From the NCBI RefSeq assembly GCF_005239225.2, contig NC_133287.1:17240519-17304518 (forward strand): DNA of 64,000 nt, in the 5' to 3' direction. Made by a program: the position numbers and the translations under genes. Of this stretch, positions 62,063 to 64,000 are shown piece by piece (position 1 is the stretch's first letter; each line of letters begins with the position of its first letter). Source of the stretch: Populus alba (lineage: Eukaryota; Streptophyta; Magnoliopsida; Malpighiales; Salicaceae). Below the pieces are notes generated by a model that was given only the letters and a program-made list of their open reading frames with translations, was not told the DNA's origin and ran no database searches.

Positions 62063-63621
62063 ATGGTTGCCTTGTCTTCTACTCAAATTAGCACCTTGAG
62101 CCCAGAAGCACCTGAGTTCTTTCCTCACAATTACCTAATTAACCTGCAAAACATTGCTGCACCTTCACATAATGTTGTTAACTATATAGTCAGCAATATC
62201 TGCCAAATTCACCAATCTTTTCAGCAACAAATCGAAACACATCTTCTTATTACTACTCTACCTCAGGACCATCTCATTCTCATCCTTATCCTTATAAAAC
62301 TAACACTGATTATGAACATCCTAGCAATGCAAAATGTGGTATATCACACAACCATGATCTCGTGGTCTCTACAGTATCAACCAAGCCAAGCCCTATTTTG
62401 GCGCTGTCTGTGCAAACGCAAATGGTGCAATCCCAAGATGAGCCCAAAGCCGCGGAGATGCAACAGGTGGTGATTGCAAGTGTTGGCACAGAAGCAAAAA
62501 GAGAGGGGACTGTAGCAGATATCATGGTTCTTTTAATGGGAGAGAAGGAAGGTATAGAGGGCATGAAAAGAAACACGCCAAGAAGGAATATTTGAGAGCC
62601 AACTCTAATGGAAGTGGTAGAAATCGCGAGAGGCAATATCCTTATACCGGAAGAAATGCGAGGTCCTGTGCTGCCTGATGGCCAAGATACCACAGTCATG
62701 GTCAGGAACATTCCCAATAGATACACGTATCTGGTTCTTCGTATTGCTCTCTCTCTTTCTCCTCTTGTGTCTATGACTGTAGAGGGGTTCTTCAGTAGCT
62801 CTTCTCTGTTAGGTTTAATCAAGAAGTATTGTGAATTTGTATCAATACTAACCCGGTTCAAAATTATTCAGAATATTGTCCTTTTTTTTTGCTGCAATAG
62901 CATTTGTAGTTTGTCATTTATAATCTCTCCAACATTGGTTCTAATACGTCCACTTGCTCCACTTCTTTTCTTGCAGCCGTGAAATGTTAATGGAGTTCCT
63001 TGACAGTCATTGCAAGATGGAGAATGAAAAAGCAAAGCTTCAAAACTCTGACTCCACCAAGGAGACAATTGTGTCGGCTTTTGATTTTCTTTATCTGCCT
63101 GTTGACTTTGAGCACTTTCCATTTATGCATTTGATCTTCAATTTTCCACTGCTTTTTGTCCAGCTGAATTATTTATTGTAGGGTTTGGTTGAGATCACTC
63201 ATATCTATATATTGTTGGGTTTGCCAACAAAGGTTATGCATTTGTTAACTTCACAGCTACAAGAGCTGCGTGGAAGTTTTGCCTTTCCGCCAAAAATCAG
63301 GCATGGGATGTTTTCCAGTCCAACAAGATACGTGAAATAGCCTGTGCTAGGATCCAGGTATGGCGATCATTAGTCATTAGTGTTATCTTGAAAGGCGGCA
63401 AGTAAATAAAACTCCCGTCTCTCATATAAACTTTTCTTGGGTTTGATTTGAAAATGTGATGATATCGGGGCAAGGAGCAGCTAGTGAAACGTTTTGAGAA
63501 ATCAACTTTTGAATGCGACTCCGATGAGTATTCACCGGTATGCTCCAGCCCGGGCAGGGATGGTTCAAGGGCAATGGTGGAACAAAGGACGGTAGGTAGA
63601 CGTATTGGTGGCAAAATCTAG
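62063..63621 (+). pseudogene. MEI2 C-terminal-RRM-only (MCT/TEL-like) pseudogene
   Basis: Relatives are plant RNA-binding proteins with a single MEI2-type RRM near the C-terminus. Pieces occur in the right order: LSPEAPEFFPHN near 62090, a Tyr/Ser-rich linker, an Arg/Gly-rich basic stretch near 62500-62660, DTTVMVRNIPNRYT (about 62682-62726), REMLMEFLDSHC (62978 on), SAFDFLYLPVDF, KGYAFVNFTATRAAWKF (63231 on), DVFQSNKIREIACARIQ (to 63357), and EQLVKRFEKSTFECDSDEYS to the TAG at 63619-63621. The frame changes near 62175, between about 62430 and 62500, and near 62665. Splice sites are also lost: no GT after VDF near 63111 (GCACTT), no AG before 63218 (TTGTTGG), and GG at 63467-63468 where AG is expected. 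Only the donor at 62727, the acceptor at 62976 and the donor at 63358 look normal. Confidence 0.82.
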
Positions 63622-64000
63622 CTATGCCTATTAGATCTGGTGGCCAGGATGTGACAAGATTTATGTGCTTACGTCATTATCATTTCTTGGTCATCAATCT
63701 CAAGCTTCTAGAGCTAGTTTGGTTACTGATTTAGTTCAGTTTCGGTTCTTGTTTAATTAGTTCTGTCGGGGTTTGTAAGTTTTTTACCTTCTATGACTAG
63801 ATAAATGCATTAGGCTTAGGTTAGGGGAGGCCGGAAGGGTCACTGTGCAGCCTCTAGACAATGCTAGTAGGCTGTGATAGATGCTAGGCTCGAGAGAGAG
63901 GGGACCTGGTCACCTTTCCAGAGTGTGGAAGGGAAGGTGTTGAGGTCCACTTTCCATACGAGTACAATTTTTTTAGATTTTTTTTTTTGTTTATACTACA

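Noticed and set aside
62310..62861. 183-residue minus-strand open frame
   Set aside because: It runs antisense to the MCT pseudogene and has no recognisable domain; the sense strand explains the region.

Overview
The window is nuclear DNA of a eudicot tree, most likely Populus or another Salicaceae. The evidence is AT-rich intergenic DNA, compact GT-AG introns, single-copy genes matching rosid families, and short tRNA-derived SINEs of the kind reported from Salicaceae. The genus is inferred, not proven. I built the gene models by reading splice sites and checking that reading phase is kept across every junction.

Layout, left to right. 1-4.4 kb: 5' part (10 exons, minus strand) of a vacuolar H+-ATPase subunit a gene that runs off the left edge. 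5.4-8 kb: decayed Ty1/copia pol relic. 12.2-13.1 kb: two-exon SHI-RELATED SEQUENCE (SRS/LRP1) transcription factor, minus strand. 18.3-18.9 kb: single-exon acidic protein of unknown function, minus. 22.7-26.7 kb: 11-exon gene for an uncharacterised, probably plastid protein, minus, with one GC-AG intron and a complete TRIM retroelement in an intron. 31.8-32.9 kb: B-box (BBX20/21-type) gene, plus strand, whose reading frame stops exactly at the end of exon 2 and leaves a conserved third exon untranslated. 34.8-44.0 kb: complete 24-exon kinesin of the KIN-7D type, with a C-terminal RING finger, minus. 44-61.9 kb: gene-poor and repeat-rich (SINEs, Tourist-like MITEs, a T-rich GGTTAACC repeat block with a Helitron-like end, microsatellites). 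62.1-63.6 kb: decaying MEI2 C-terminal-RRM-only (MCT) pseudogene, plus.

The genes are unrelated in function and there is no operon or cluster. The most interesting content is (a) two plant RNA/transcription regulators caught at different stages of inactivation (BBX with a nonsense codon; MCT with three frameshifts and three lost splice sites), and (b) a set of small non-autonomous elements with well-preserved boundaries: a 293-bp TRIM, SINEs with 13-14 bp target duplications, and PIF/Harbinger-type MITEs with TAA or TTA duplications. I found no CRISPR array, rRNA, genuine tRNA gene or bacterial-type operon.
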